Assembly: GCF_008041945.1 (NCBI RefSeq)
Contig: NZ_VKAD01000002.1
Coordinates: 357,689-421,688 of the forward strand
DNA from: Reinekea thalattae
GTDB lineage: Bacteria; Pseudomonadota; Gammaproteobacteria; Pseudomonadales; Natronospirillaceae
Length of the DNA stretch: 64,000 nt
Reading direction: 5' to 3'
The notes under the pieces were generated by a model. That model was not told the DNA's origin. It made no database searches and saw only the letters and a list, made by a program, of their open reading frames with translations. Both the position numbers and the translations under genes were made by a program. Below, piece after piece: positions 8,302-17,016 of this stretch (its first letter is position 1; every line of letters starts with the position of its first letter).

Positions 8302-8348
8302 AAAGACTAAACCAACTATACTGGTTTAGCTTTGGCGCTTTTTTTTTT
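8297..8348 (+). terminator. Intrinsic terminator in the nrtA leader (attenuator)
   Basis: GCGCCAAAG-A-CTAAACCA (8297-8314) pairs with TGGTTTAG-CTTTGGCGC (8322-8338): 17 pairs with one bulged A, then ten T. The nrtA ribosome site GGGGAG begins at once and ATG is at 8361. A strong terminator between a promoter and its first gene is only useful if it is regulated. Confidence 0.9.
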
Positions 8349-8360
8349 GGGGAGAGAAAA

Positions 8361-9722
8361 ATGAATTTTAAAAAGATCCTGTCAGCCGTTGGTGTGAGTC
8401 TGGTTGTTGGCGGTTTAGCGTCGGTGCAAGCAGAGGTCGGTGCACCAGAAAAAGAAGATTTAAAATTTGGCTTCATTAAGTTGACCGATATGGCGCCGTT
8501 GGCAATCGCTTATGAAAAAGGTTACTTCGAAGATGAAGGCCTTTATGTTGAGCTTGAAGCGCAAGCAAACTGGAAGGTCTTGCTTGATCGTGTCATTACT
8601 GGTGAATTGGATGGCGCTCACATGTTAGCAGGTCAGCCATTGGCCGCGACGATTGGTTACGGCACCAAGGCGCACATTATCACTCCATTTTCTATGGACT
8701 TGAACGGCAATGGTATTACCGTTTCCAATCAAATCTGGGATGAAATGCAAAACTATGTACCTAGAGACAGCTCTGGCAAGCCGGTTCACCCGATTAAAGC
8801 AGACTATTTAAAACCAGTTGTCGATAGTTACATTGCCGATAGCAAGCCGTTTAACATGGGCATGGTATTCCCAGTATCGACCCATAACTATGAACTGCGT
8901 TACTGGTTGGCGGCAGGCAATATTCACCCAGGCTATTACGCGCCCCATAAAGGTGATACTTCTGGCCAAATAGATGCCGATGTTTTGCTATCGGTCACAC
9001 CACCGCCACAAATGCCTGCAACGATGGAAGCCGGTACTATTTATGGTTATTGCGTTGGTGAACCGTGGAACCAGCAAGCAGTCTTTAAAGGCATCGGTGT
9101 ACCGGTCATTACCGATTATGAAATTTGGAAAAATAATCCAGAAAAAGTTTTTGGTATTAACGCTGAATTTGCAGAAAAGTATCCGAACACGACTGTACGC
9201 TTAACTAAGGCGTTGATCCGTGCAGCGAAATGGTTAGATGAAAATGACAATGCTAACCGTGAAGAGGCCGTTGAGATTTTAAGTCAACCTTATTACGTTG
9301 GTGCAGATTACGAAGTGATTGCCAACTCGATGACTGGCACCTTTGAATACGAGAAGGGCGATAAGCGAGACATTCCAGATTTCAACGTGTTCTTCCGTTA
9401 CAACGCAACCTATCCATACTATTCCGATGCTATTTGGTATTTAACTCAGATGCGTCGTTGGGGGCAGATCAGTGAGCACAAAGATGATCAGTGGTATTTC
9501 GATATTGCTAAAGACGTCTACCGTCCTGACATCTATGAAACAGCCGCCAAAGCTCTGTTAGAAGAGGGTGGTTTCTCCGCTTCTGAATTCCCTAACTTTG
9601 CAACAGAAACAGGCTTTAAAGCACCACAGAAAGATTTCATTGACGGTATTACTTATGATGGCAGTAAGCCTGTTGAGTACCTAGAGAAATTCAAGATTGG
9701 TCTTAAGCAAGAAGTATTGTAG
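8361..9722 (+). CDS. nrtA: Nitrate ABC transporter substrate-binding protein NrtA
   Basis: Periplasmic nitrate-binding component of the importer. Signal peptide at residues 1 to ~24 (hydrophobic [15 protein letters not shown], cleavage before EVG). The CmpA/NrtA fold follows, with [20 protein letters not shown] near the start, [12 protein letters not shown] and GYCVGEPWN. It is 453 aa, normal for the family. It opens the operon nrtA-nrtB-nrtD. The start has a strong GGGGAG. A 140-bp spacer with tandem repeats and a hairpin separates it from nrtB, which may help make more binding protein than membrane components. Confidence 0.95.
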   Translation: MNFKKILSAVGVSLVVGGLASVQAEVGAPEKEDLKFGFIKLTDMAPLAIAYEKGYFEDEGLYVELEAQANWKVLLDRVITGELDGAHMLAGQPLAATIGYGTKAHIITPFSMDLNGNGITVSNQIWDEMQNYVPRDSSGKPVHPIKADYLKPVVDSYIADSKPFNMGMVFPVSTHNYELRYWLAAGNIHPGYYAPHKGDTSGQIDADVLLSVTPPPQMPATMEAGTIYGYCVGEPWNQQAVFKGIGVPVITDYEIWKNNPEKVFGINAEFAEKYPNTTVRLTKALIRAAKWLDENDNANREEAVEILSQPYYVGADYEVIANSMTGTFEYEKGDKRDIPDFNVFFRYNATYPYYSDAIWYLTQMRRWGQISEHKDDQWYFDIAKDVYRPDIYETAAKALLEEGGFSASEFPNFATETGFKAPQKDFIDGITYDGSKPVEYLEKFKIGLKQEVL

Positions 9723-9731
9723 TGAGTTTTC

Positions 9732-9787
9732 AGTTAACAAACTGATTTGTAGTTAACAACTGATTAATAGCTAACAAACTGATTTTT
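9732..9787 (+). repeat. Three ~19-bp tandem repeats after nrtA
   Basis: Units start at 9732, 9751 and 9769 (19, 18 and 19 bp) with the pattern AGYTAACAA(A)CTGATT. They lie 10 bp after the nrtA stop, inside the operon spacer. Confidence 0.8.
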
Positions 9788-9811
9788 AGTGTATAGAAGT
9801 AAATAGCCACC

Positions 9812-9840
9812 GGGGTTGCAGTTCCTTGAACTCAACCTCC
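9812..9840 (+). other. Stem-loop in the nrtA-nrtB spacer
   Basis: GGTTG-c-AGTTC pairs with GAACT-CAACC around CTT, about ten pairs with one bulge and no U-tract. It stands 22 bp before nrtB. It resembles operon-internal stems that protect an upstream message from 3' decay; this role is inferred. Confidence 0.55.
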
Positions 9841-9862
9841 ATTAGCAAAAGAGGTTCTTGAT

Positions 9863-10840
9863 ATGGAGCAGGCAACAATCGCTTCCTTGAATGTCAAAAA
9901 AATAAGTTTTCGCTTTGCAAAAAAATTGCAGATGCTGGCTTATCCGCTGTTAGGTATTGCCATCTTTATGGCGTTATGGAGTTTTACTGCCTCCAATATC
10001 AATACCTCGCTGGGCACCTTTCCGGGGCCGTTAAAAGTTTATGAGCAAGCCGGTAACTTGCTGAAAGAGCATCAAGCAGAAAAACAACGAGAAGCTGCAT
10101 TTTATCAACGCCAAGAAGAGCGTAATGCAAAAAAATTAGCAGCAGATCCAAACGCAGAAATTCGAGTACGCGAATTTAATGGCCGGCCAACCTTTATTAC
10201 GCAAATTGGTACCAGCCTTGTAACAGTGTTGTATGGTTTTGTTTTAGCCAGTGCGATTGCTATTCCACTGGGCGTGTTAATTGGTTTGAGTAGTGTCGCC
10301 TATGCAGCGGCGAATCCGATTATTCAGATACTTAAACCGGTATCACCGTTAGCTTGGCTGCCGTTGGTGACTATTGTGGTCAGTGCGGTTTATGTTTCGG
10401 ATGATCCGATGTTTGAAAAGTCTTTTTTAACATCGATGATTACCGTCACGCTGTGTAGCCTTTGGCCAACACTTATTAACACCGCTGTGGGCGTAGCCTC
10501 GATCGAAAAGGACTTTAATAATATTTCTAAAGTATTGCGCTTAGGGCCAATAGCTCATGTGCAAAAAATTGTTTTACCTGCCAGTGTGCCGATGATTTTT
10601 ACCGGCTTGAGGTTATCTCTTGGTATTGCTTGGATGGTACTGATCGCAGCAGAAATGTTGGCGCAGAATCCAGGTTTGGGTAAGTTTGTTTGGGATGAAT
10701 TCCAAAACGGCAGTTCCGATTCGTTGTCGCGCATTATGGCAGCGGTTTTGGTGATTGGCTTTATCGGCTTCTTGCTCGACCGTGCCATGCTGCTGTGTCA
10801 AAAATGGTTTTCTTGGGATAAAAGCGCCGTTCTGCGCTAG
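9863..10840 (+). CDS. nrtB: Nitrate ABC transporter permease NrtB
   Basis: Inner-membrane permease (325 aa) of the BPD transport family. A membrane helix at ~27-47 is followed by a charged stretch (~70-105, rich in E, K, R and Q), then five further hydrophobic helices. The EAA-type cytoplasmic loop is visible as GLRLSLGIAWMVLIAAEML. It works with NrtA and NrtD to import nitrate. ATG 9863 is preceded by AAGAGG. It lies 9 bp before nrtD. Confidence 0.93.
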   Translation: MEQATIASLNVKKISFRFAKKLQMLAYPLLGIAIFMALWSFTASNINTSLGTFPGPLKVYEQAGNLLKEHQAEKQREAAFYQRQEERNAKKLAADPNAEIRVREFNGRPTFITQIGTSLVTVLYGFVLASAIAIPLGVLIGLSSVAYAAANPIIQILKPVSPLAWLPLVTIVVSAVYVSDDPMFEKSFLTSMITVTLCSLWPTLINTAVGVASIEKDFNNISKVLRLGPIAHVQKIVLPASVPMIFTGLRLSLGIAWMVLIAAEMLAQNPGLGKFVWDEFQNGSSDSLSRIMAAVLVIGFIGFLLDRAMLLCQKWFSWDKSAVLR

Positions 10841-10849
10841 GAGAAAAAG

Positions 10850-11695
10850 ATGGAAAAAGTATTGTTAGAGTTATCTCAAGTAGCCATTGAATTCCCAACC
10901 GACAAGGGGCCTTTTTGCGCGGTTCAAAACGTACAGCTTAAAGTTAAGAAGGGTGAGTTTGTTTCGTTAATTGGTCACTCTGGCTGCGGTAAAAGTACAG
11001 TATTGAATATGGTTGCAGGTTTGAACCAAGCGACCACTGGCGGCATTGTTATGAACGGTCGAGAAATAAACCAGCCGGGCCCAGAGCGAGCAGTGGTGTT
11101 CCAAAACCATTCGCTGCTGCCTTGGCTAACCTGTTATCAAAATGTTGAGCTAGCGGTAAAAACTATTTTTAAGCAGCAGATGTCGCGCCAAGAGATGCAT
11201 GAATGGATTCTGCATAATTTAGACTTGGTGCATATGACGCACGCTAAGGATAAGCGGCCGTCAGAGATTTCTGGTGGTATGAAACAGCGTGTCGGCATTG
11301 CGCGAGCGTTAGCGATGAAGCCAGAAATTTTGTTAATGGATGAACCTTTTGGGGCGCTGGATGCGCTGACCAGAGCGCATTTACAAGATTCATTAATGGA
11401 TATTCAAGCCAAGCTTAATAACACCGTGATTATGATTACGCACGATGTTGATGAGGCGGTGCTGCTTTCGGATCGTATTGTCATGATGACGAACGGCCCA
11501 GCAGCTACCATTGGCGATATTTTAGAGGTTAATCTGGAGCGGCCGCGTAAGCGTTTAGCTGTTGCTGAAATGCCTGAATATCATCGCCTTCGCACTGAGG
11601 TTTTGAGTTTCTTATATGAAAAGCATAACAAGGTAGAACCGATCGATCAGGCATCGACGGAAAAGAATAAAAATAAGGCAGGCAAGGTTGCTTAA
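10850..11695 (+). CDS. nrtD: Nitrate ABC transporter ATP-binding protein NrtD
   Basis: Cytoplasmic ATPase (281 aa) of the nitrate importer. Walker [10 protein letters not shown] (~43-51), Q-loop, signature [14 protein letters not shown], Walker [13 protein letters not shown] and the switch His in MITHDVDEA are all present. It has no fused NrtA-like domain, so it is of the NrtD rather than the NrtC kind. With only one ATPase in the operon it presumably acts as a homodimer. The start follows AGGAGAAAAAG. Confidence 0.93.
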   Translation: MEKVLLELSQVAIEFPTDKGPFCAVQNVQLKVKKGEFVSLIGHSGCGKSTVLNMVAGLNQATTGGIVMNGREINQPGPERAVVFQNHSLLPWLTCYQNVELAVKTIFKQQMSRQEMHEWILHNLDLVHMTHAKDKRPSEISGGMKQRVGIARALAMKPEILLMDEPFGALDALTRAHLQDSLMDIQAKLNNTVIMITHDVDEAVLLSDRIVMMTNGPAATIGDILEVNLERPRKRLAVAEMPEYHRLRTEVLSFLYEKHNKVEPIDQASTEKNKNKAGKVA

Positions 11696-11732
11696 GCCAA
11701 ATAGGATTGCTTACTGAGTTTTGTTGCTTGGT

Positions 11733-11783
11733 TTGTCATTCCTCTAGTGTTGTCACACTTTTAAGATTGTCATACTTAAGGCC
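11733..11783 (+). repeat. Three 17-bp units after nrtD
   Basis: TTGTCA begins units at exactly 11733, 11750 and 11767. Units two and three also share ACTT and TAAG. The third runs into the terminator stem. Confidence 0.65.
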
Positions 11784-11808
11784 GCTTTATTAGCGGTCTT
11801 TTTATTTT
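11780..11808 (+). terminator. Terminator of nrtABD
   Basis: GGCCGC pairs with GCGGTC around TTTATTA (11780-11798), followed by TTTTTATTTT. Confidence 0.88.
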
Positions 11809-11883
11809 AGAGCCTTTATGCCGATGCTCGTCGTTGACCAAACTAAGTCATTATTTCTCAGCAGGAATCGTGGCAAATACAGT

Positions 11884-11929
11884 AAATGATAATCATTTTT
11901 ATTGAATAATCATTCTAAAATAGTATCCT
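11884..11929 (+). promoter_or_regulatory. Fur box over the promoter of the TonB2 operon
   Basis: AATGATAATCATT (11885-11897) is a perfect 6-1-6 inverted repeat matching the core of the Fur box. Just downstream TTGAAT (11902-11907) and TATCCT (11924-11929), 16 bp apart, form a plausible sigma-70 promoter. A second half-like AATAATCATTCT overlaps it. Repression by Fur with iron is expected. Confidence 0.82.
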
Positions 11930-11995
11930 CAGCCCCAGATTATTGATTAGAGCCGAATATCTACTTTCGGATTCACTGCTGTATGGGGAAATCAA

Positions 11996-12820
11996 ATGCC
12001 TGCCGTTCTCGCTAAAATACCATCTGCTTGGTGTTGCCGAGTGTTTATGATAACTGCCACTGGACTGATGTCTGCCGCCTTATCGGCTAACGAGTTGGAT
12101 ACAGCTCGCGCGCTCGATGGTGAAATTGTTGAAGCCGCAGCGCTTAGCCAAGAACAGATCGATGCCATCGAAGATCAGCGTTTAGACTCACTTGCGCAAA
12201 TCGCGGCACTAGAGGAGCAAATTGCAGACCTCAACATCTATCGCGATCATTTGATCAGCCTAATTGCAGACCAAGACAAAGAAGCCGACTCATTAAACCA
12301 GCAAATGCAAGGTATTGCCGATACTCGGCAAGGTGTTGTGCCGCTGATGTATCGCATGATCGCAGGGTTAAAGCAGCACTTGGCTGAAGATGACCCGATC
12401 CGTTACCAAGCCAGAAAAGCCCGAATTGAACGGTTAGAAACCATGATGTCGGTTGCCAATGTGAGCGATGCTGAAAAGTTCCGCCGTATTCTAGAGGCTT
12501 ACCAAATAGAATTGGATTACGGCAAAAAGCTGGGTGTGTATCAAGCTGAAATTAGTGTCGATAACAATAATCGCATTCCTGTTGATGTGTTGTATCTAGG
12601 TCGTGCGTCATTAGTTGCTCGCAGCTTGGATGGACAGGATTTTTGGGCGTGGAATGATCTGGCGCGAGTTTGGCAGCCACTAAAACGATCTCATGCCACT
12701 CAGGTGAATCAAGCATTTGCCATGGCGAGCCAACAGGTTGGTCCAAGCATTTTGCAATTACCGCTCTCTTTTAAACTAGAACGTCCTGCAGAAAGTTCTG
12801 CGCAGCCGGAGGAGCTTTAA
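11996..12820 (+). CDS. DUF3450 protein of the TonB2/TtpC system
   Basis: Exported protein of 274 aa. Basic N terminus and hydrophobic stretch (VFMITATGLMSAALSA) form a signal peptide ending near residue 31. A long coiled-coil region follows (~45-110, EEQIADLNIYRDHLISLIADQDKEA type), then a compact domain with DNNNRIPVDVLYLGRASLVARSLDG. DUF3450 genes stand first in TtpC-type Ton operons of Vibrio and other marine gammaproteobacteria; the exact role is not settled. ATG 11996 has GGGGAA 6 nt upstream. It is followed after 1 bp by ttpC. Confidence 0.85.
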   Translation: MPAVLAKIPSAWCCRVFMITATGLMSAALSANELDTARALDGEIVEAAALSQEQIDAIEDQRLDSLAQIAALEEQIADLNIYRDHLISLIADQDKEADSLNQQMQGIADTRQGVVPLMYRMIAGLKQHLAEDDPIRYQARKARIERLETMMSVANVSDAEKFRRILEAYQIELDYGKKLGVYQAEISVDNNNRIPVDVLYLGRASLVARSLDGQDFWAWNDLARVWQPLKRSHATQVNQAFAMASQQVGPSILQLPLSFKLERPAESSAQPEEL

Positions 12821-12821
12821 T

Positions 12822-14210
12822 ATGAAAGCAACAATTAAGCCCTTACTGTTGGCGCTGTCTTTTTTACCTGCTTTGTTATGGGCTGAAGATACTGCAACCA
12901 ATTCCGTTGATCAGGCGAACTCGGCTGACCAGAGCAATCTAGTCGAACAAACCATTCAGGCGCAGCAGCAATCGGCAGAGCATAATGCATTGCGTGAGCA
13001 GCAATTCGCGCTTACTGCTGCCGAAGTCGAAGCCAAACGTCAACAATTAGAAGCCATAAAACAACAGCTAGAGCAGCAGACAGAAGCACTCAACCAGCAG
13101 TTTAATGCCAATGAAGATGAACTGGCTCGCCTAGAAGAAAAGCTACGTTTAGAAACCGGCAGTTTGGGTGAACTATTTGGCGTTGTACGCCAAGTTGCTA
13201 AAGAGCTGCAACTGGAAGGTGAACAAAGTTTGGTGTCGATTAGTAATCCAACCTTTAGCGAATTGCTTGACGATATTGTTGCCGCGACAGTGTTGCCGTC
13301 TATCGAGCAACTCAATGCGTTATGGCTAGGAATGCAAACGGATATCAGCGCGGGCGCTGAATTACAGCAACTGACTTTGCGTGTTTTAACCAGCAAGGGT
13401 GATGTAGCCGAGCAGTCGGTTTACCGCCTAGGTAATGTCGCTCTGATTGGCGAGCAAGGTTTTTTAAAGTGGGACGCGAAACAACAGCTGGCCAGTGCCT
13501 ATTTAAAACAGCCTGATAACGCGCCGACCTTAAATGGAATATCAGAACTAATCGAAACAGGGCTGCAAAGTTTAGCGATTGATCCAACCTTGGGAGTGAT
13601 GTTAGAGCAATTAGGCAATACGCCGAGCCTTTCTGATCGTTTGGCGCAAGGCGGCGTTGTTGGCAAGGTGATTCTAGCGTTGTTGCTCTTAGGCTTGGCG
13701 ATTGGTGGCTTTCACGGTTGGCGATTATTTACTATTGGGCAGAAAATCACTCAACAACTTAAATCGACAGACCAACCTGGTGATAATCCGCTAGGAAGAA
13801 TCCTCAGTGTTTACAACGAAGAACAGAGCCAAACATTGGAAGCCTTAGAATTGCGCTTACTTGAAGCCATTGTTGATGAGCAGCAAGGGCTAGAAAAAGG
13901 CCTTTCAATGATCAAACTGCTTGCCGCCCTAGCGCCAATGCTTGGCTTGCTCGGTACCGTGACAGGCATGATCGAAACTTTCCAAATGATTACCCAATTC
14001 GGTAACGGCGATCCTGCCATTATGGCCAATGGTATTTCGATGGCGTTGATCACTACGGTACTTGGTTTGGTGGCTGCAATGCCGTTATTGCTATTGCATA
14101 ACCTATTAAGCTCACAAGCCGACCATATCCGTGTGGTGCTAGAAAAGCAGGGCATTGGATTAGTTGCCAATAAAGCAGAAAGTGCGCAAGAGGCTGCTTA
14201 TGTCGCTTAG
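12822..14210 (+). CDS. ttpC: TtpC, large MotA/TolQ/ExbB-family channel protein
   Basis: 462 aa. Signal peptide (KPLLLALSFLPALLWA), then three 6-residue repeats (SVDQAN, SADQSN, LVEQTI), then a long periplasmic coiled coil rich in Q and E (~45-120). The C-terminal half has a membrane helix (~280-300, VILALLLLGLAIGGFHGW) and the MotA/TolQ/ExbB domain (~340-440) with LLAALAPMLGLLGTVTGMIETF. In Vibrio, TtpC is needed for TonB2-dependent iron uptake. It is followed by its smaller paralog exbB with an 11-bp overlap. Confidence 0.9.
   Translation: MKATIKPLLLALSFLPALLWAEDTATNSVDQANSADQSNLVEQTIQAQQQSAEHNALREQQFALTAAEVEAKRQQLEAIKQQLEQQTEALNQQFNANEDELARLEEKLRLETGSLGELFGVVRQVAKELQLEGEQSLVSISNPTFSELLDDIVAATVLPSIEQLNALWLGMQTDISAGAELQQLTLRVLTSKGDVAEQSVYRLGNVALIGEQGFLKWDAKQQLASAYLKQPDNAPTLNGISELIETGLQSLAIDPTLGVMLEQLGNTPSLSDRLAQGGVVGKVILALLLLGLAIGGFHGWRLFTIGQKITQQLKSTDQPGDNPLGRILSVYNEEQSQTLEALELRLLEAIVDEQQGLEKGLSMIKLLAALAPMLGLLGTVTGMIETFQMITQFGNGDPAIMANGISMALITTVLGLVAAMPLLLLHNLLSSQADHIRVVLEKQGIGLVANKAESAQEAAYVA
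12903..12956 (+). repeat. 18-bp tandem repeat in ttpC
   Basis: Three consecutive 18-bp units encode SVDQAN, SADQSN and LVEQTI, just after the signal peptide. The first two are clearly alike; the third is more diverged. In-frame, so it lengthens a linker. Confidence 0.6.
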
Positions 14211-14751
14211 TTTGAATTTTCTGTCTGTGGCTGGCCTGCAAGATGGCTTGTTTATGGTCAGTCAATTTATGAACAAGGGTGGCCCTGTTTTGTGGTGCTT
14301 GGCGCTGGTGGTGTTTGCCACCTGGTTGTTGGTCGCCGAACGCATCCTATTTTTAAAGTGGGGCTTTCCAGAAAAGCAACAGCAGTGGCTGGCGGCATGG
14401 CAAGCGCGCCAAGATCAGTCTTCTTGGTATGCAACCGCGCAGCGTAATGCTTGGTTAGGCGAGGCTTATTTATTGCTTAATCAACATCTTAATTTAATTA
14501 AGTTGTTGATCGCCATATGCCCTCTGTTGGGATTGTTAGGTACGGTGACCGGCATGATTTCGGTATTCGACCTGATGGCTTCGCAAGGCAACAGCGAACC
14601 GCGCTTAATGGCGTCAGGTATTTCCTTGGCAACATTGCCGACAATGGCTGGCATGGTTTGCGCGCTGACCGGATTGTTTGTACACGCGCAAATCGCCAAA
14701 GCCTGTTTACAGCGTGAACGTCAATTAGAAAAATTATTAAGGAGTCAATAA
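14200..14751 (+). CDS. exbB: ExbB2, TonB-system proton channel subunit
   Basis: 183 aa, MotA/TolQ/ExbB family. Three membrane helices: ~22-42 (GPVLWCLALVVFATWLLVAE), ~100-125 and ~140-165. The signature is KLLIAICPLLGLLGTVTGMI. With ExbD it forms the inner-membrane channel that uses proton motive force to drive TonB. The open frame runs back to a TTG at 14164, but ATG 14200, overlapping the ttpC stop and behind AAGAGG, is the likely start. Confidence 0.93.
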   Translation: MSLSLNFLSVAGLQDGLFMVSQFMNKGGPVLWCLALVVFATWLLVAERILFLKWGFPEKQQQWLAAWQARQDQSSWYATAQRNAWLGEAYLLLNQHLNLIKLLIAICPLLGLLGTVTGMISVFDLMASQGNSEPRLMASGISLATLPTMAGMVCALTGLFVHAQIAKACLQRERQLEKLLRSQ

Positions 14752-14754
14752 AGG

Positions 14755-15159
14755 ATGCGACTTAATCGCCCCGTTGCTGCGCGCGAAGAAGCGCAGGTGG
14801 ATTTAACCTCCATGCTCGATATTGTTTTTATTATGTTAATTTTCTTTATTGTCACCAGTTCTTTTGTGCGTGAATCCGGTGTGGAAGTGAATCGGCCGCA
14901 AGCAGAAAATTCGGTGAGCCAAAAAGAAGCCGGAATTTTTATTGCTATTACCGACGCCAATGATGTTTACATCGACAAACGAGTCGTTGATGTGGAGCGA
15001 GTGCAGGCGACATTAGAGCACCTTTTAATCGATCAGCCGGATGCTTCTTTGGTTATTCAAGCGGATGAATACGCCTATAACGGCACGGTGGTTAAAGTCA
15101 TGGATGCTGCCAAAGGTGCCGGTGTTGGTAATATTGCGTTAGCGACTGAGGCGCGCTGA
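14755..15159 (+). CDS. exbD: ExbD2, TonB-system channel subunit
   Basis: 134 aa with one N-terminal membrane helix (~20-42). The conserved channel Asp is in DLTSMLDIVFIMLIFFIV. The periplasmic domain (~60-134) carries the usual VVIQADEYAYNGTVVKVMDAAKGAG segment. It pairs with ExbB. A ribosome site AAGGAG lies in the last codons of exbB, and tonB follows by an ATGA overlap. Confidence 0.93.
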   Translation: MRLNRPVAAREEAQVDLTSMLDIVFIMLIFFIVTSSFVRESGVEVNRPQAENSVSQKEAGIFIAITDANDVYIDKRVVDVERVQATLEHLLIDQPDASLVIQADEYAYNGTVVKVMDAAKGAGVGNIALATEAR

Positions 15160-15776
15160 TGACTCGTTTTCTGCTTGCTGTTCCTTTATCGCTGATGGCT
15201 GCATTTAGCATCTTTAGCTTTATGGCCTGGCTGGTTAATGAAGACCATTACGCCGTGGTTGAGACACAGCCGCCATTAAGATTCGACATGCTGATGATTG
15301 AGCAGGAGTCCGATACGCAACGCCGGAAACGAGCCGCGCCTGAGCCACCAACACCCTTAACACCACCGCCGCCACAAAGCCTAGCCAGTGCAGCAGCGCC
15401 ATCGCTCAACACCAGCAGCGCCTTAGATTTACCCGAATTTGATTTTGATATGAGCGTCGGTGACTTGGCTATTACGCCACCATCTTTTGCCGATTTAGGT
15501 GGCAGTCAAGAACTGGTGCCGCTTTATCGCGTACCGCCGCAATATCCGCCAGCGGCACAGCGACAAAACCTTGAAGGCTATGTTGAGCTGAGTTTTACCA
15601 TCGACCCCGAAGGGAAGGTCCGCGATATAAAAGTACTCAATGCTGAACCGAGAAATGTTTTTGATCGCGATGCGATAAGAGCACTGCGCCGTTGGAAATA
15701 TCAGGCAAAGATTGTCGACGGTGTTGCCGTGGCACAAACCGGTCAGCGTATTAAGTTGGAGTTTTCTTTAGAGTAA
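15159..15776 (+). CDS. tonB: TonB2 family energy transducer
   Basis: 205 aa. One N-terminal membrane anchor (~5-27), a proline-rich spacer (PEPPTPLTPPPPQ, ~67-80) shorter than that of E. coli TonB, and a C-terminal TonB domain (~120-205) with YPPAAQRQNLEGYVELSFTI and FDRDAIRALRRWKY. It passes energy from ExbBD to outer-membrane receptors. Start overlaps the exbD stop (ATGA). No receptor gene lies near, so partners are encoded elsewhere. Confidence 0.93.
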   Translation: MTRFLLAVPLSLMAAFSIFSFMAWLVNEDHYAVVETQPPLRFDMLMIEQESDTQRRKRAAPEPPTPLTPPPPQSLASAAAPSLNTSSALDLPEFDFDMSVGDLAITPPSFADLGGSQELVPLYRVPPQYPPAAQRQNLEGYVELSFTIDPEGKVRDIKVLNAEPRNVFDRDAIRALRRWKYQAKIVDGVAVAQTGQRIKLEFSLE

Positions 15777-16984
15777 TGAACCTTTCTATCCGATCGATAC
15801 GACGACTCTTTTATAATGTTGGCTTTTTCTTCAGCCTGTTGCTGTTTGCTTATTCTAGCTATGCAGAAAATCTATTGCCCCGCAGTGCGGTGATTGTGCA
15901 AAAGGCGCAAGCATTACAGCAAGAAGACGAGCTGGTTGAAGCGATCGACTTGCTGCGTAATTATCAATCCAGAGCACCCTATGACCGGGCTTTTATAAAT
16001 CGTATGCTCGGCGTGTTTTATTGGCAAAACGAACAGCCTGAACTGGCGGTGGATTATCTACGCCAAGCGGTAGAAAGTGGTTTGCTGCAAGATCAGCAAA
16101 TGCAGACAACACGACGGATGCTAGCTGATTTATTGCTAATGCAAGAAGAATTTCAAGCGGCCTTGACGATCTATCTAGAGTTGGTGAATACCGAAAGCGA
16201 AGCCGATAGCCGTCAGCAACTTTGGTTGAGAATAAGCCAGAGTTATTTTCAACTTAAACAGTGGACTGATGTACTTTCGGCAACCGATCAGTATCTGAAT
16301 CTCGATGGCGCTGCGGATAGACCCTTGTTGGTGATGCGTTTAGGCGCTCAGTTAGAACTCAAACGTTGGCAAGCGGCGTTAGTGAGTTTGGATGGGCTCA
16401 TTTTATTAGAGCCTAACGAAACTGGCTGGTGGCGACAAAGTGCCGGTTTGCAGCTGCTATTAGAAGACCAGCAACAGGCGCGAGCAACACTTGCGTTGGC
16501 GTATCGAAACGGAGTTGCGTTAACTCCTGATGATTTAAAAACGCTGGCTCAACTTTATTTGCAAACCGGTGTTCCTGAGCAAGCGGCCTTGTTGATTAGC
16601 GAAATACCTGAGCTGCAACAGGATGTCGATCTTCTCACCATGCAAGCGCAGCTGTGGCAGGTTGCCAAAGAATGGCAACGAGCTATTGATGTTTGGATAT
16701 TAGCAACAGGGATTGATAACAGCTTAGGTTGGAATTTGGTACGGCTATATCACCAAGAGCAGCAGTTTGAATTAGCACTGCAAGCGCTCGATAACATAGC
16801 AGCAGAAGATCAAGAACAGCAAGAGCGTATTGAACTGACTAGAGTGCAATTGTTGTATCGGTTAAAAGATTACTCCCAAGCCTTGCATTACGCTCGCCTA
16901 GCCAATCGGAAAACCGAATCAGAGCAAAGTCGCTCTTGGGTAGAATTATTACAACGCAAAATCAATAACCAATCGGCCAGCTAA
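15776..16984 (+). CDS. TPR-repeat protein of the TonB2 operon
   Basis: 402 aa. N-terminal hydrophobic stretch (~12-30, NVGFFFSLLLFAYSSYA) reads as a signal peptide. The rest is tetratricopeptide-like helices (for example RMLGVFYWQNEQPELAVDYL and QLLYRLKDYSQALHYARLA). A TPR protein commonly closes TtpC-type Ton operons (named TtpD in some Vibrio). Its start shares one base with the tonB stop. It ends the operon and faces cfa. Confidence 0.85.
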   Translation: MNLSIRSIRRLFYNVGFFFSLLLFAYSSYAENLLPRSAVIVQKAQALQQEDELVEAIDLLRNYQSRAPYDRAFINRMLGVFYWQNEQPELAVDYLRQAVESGLLQDQQMQTTRRMLADLLLMQEEFQAALTIYLELVNTESEADSRQQLWLRISQSYFQLKQWTDVLSATDQYLNLDGAADRPLLVMRLGAQLELKRWQAALVSLDGLILLEPNETGWWRQSAGLQLLLEDQQQARATLALAYRNGVALTPDDLKTLAQLYLQTGVPEQAALLISEIPELQQDVDLLTMQAQLWQVAKEWQRAIDVWILATGIDNSLGWNLVRLYHQEQQFELALQALDNIAAEDQEQQERIELTRVQLLYRLKDYSQALHYARLANRKTESEQSRSWVELLQRKINNQSAS

Positions 16985-17011
16985 TATCTTTTAGTCTGGC
17001 CTTGGATTTTT
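16975..17011 (+). terminator. Terminator of the TonB2 operon
   Basis: GGCCAG (16975-16980) pairs with CTGGCC (16996-17001), followed by TTGGATTTTT. The left arm lies in the last codons of the TPR gene. Confidence 0.6.
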
Positions 17012-17016
17012 CGTTA

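Larger units (their letters stand above)
7830..8360. other. Divergent control region nasT / nrtA
   Basis: Holds no gene. The right half contains the NtrC-like site, sigma-54 promoter and attenuating leader of nrtA, each listed separately. The nasTS promoter should lie around 7880-7990; a TATAAA on the minus strand near 7900 is a candidate -10 but I found no convincing -35. Short palindromes (ATAGCGCTAT near 7900, ATGCAT near 7925) are present without an assigned role. Confidence 0.6.
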
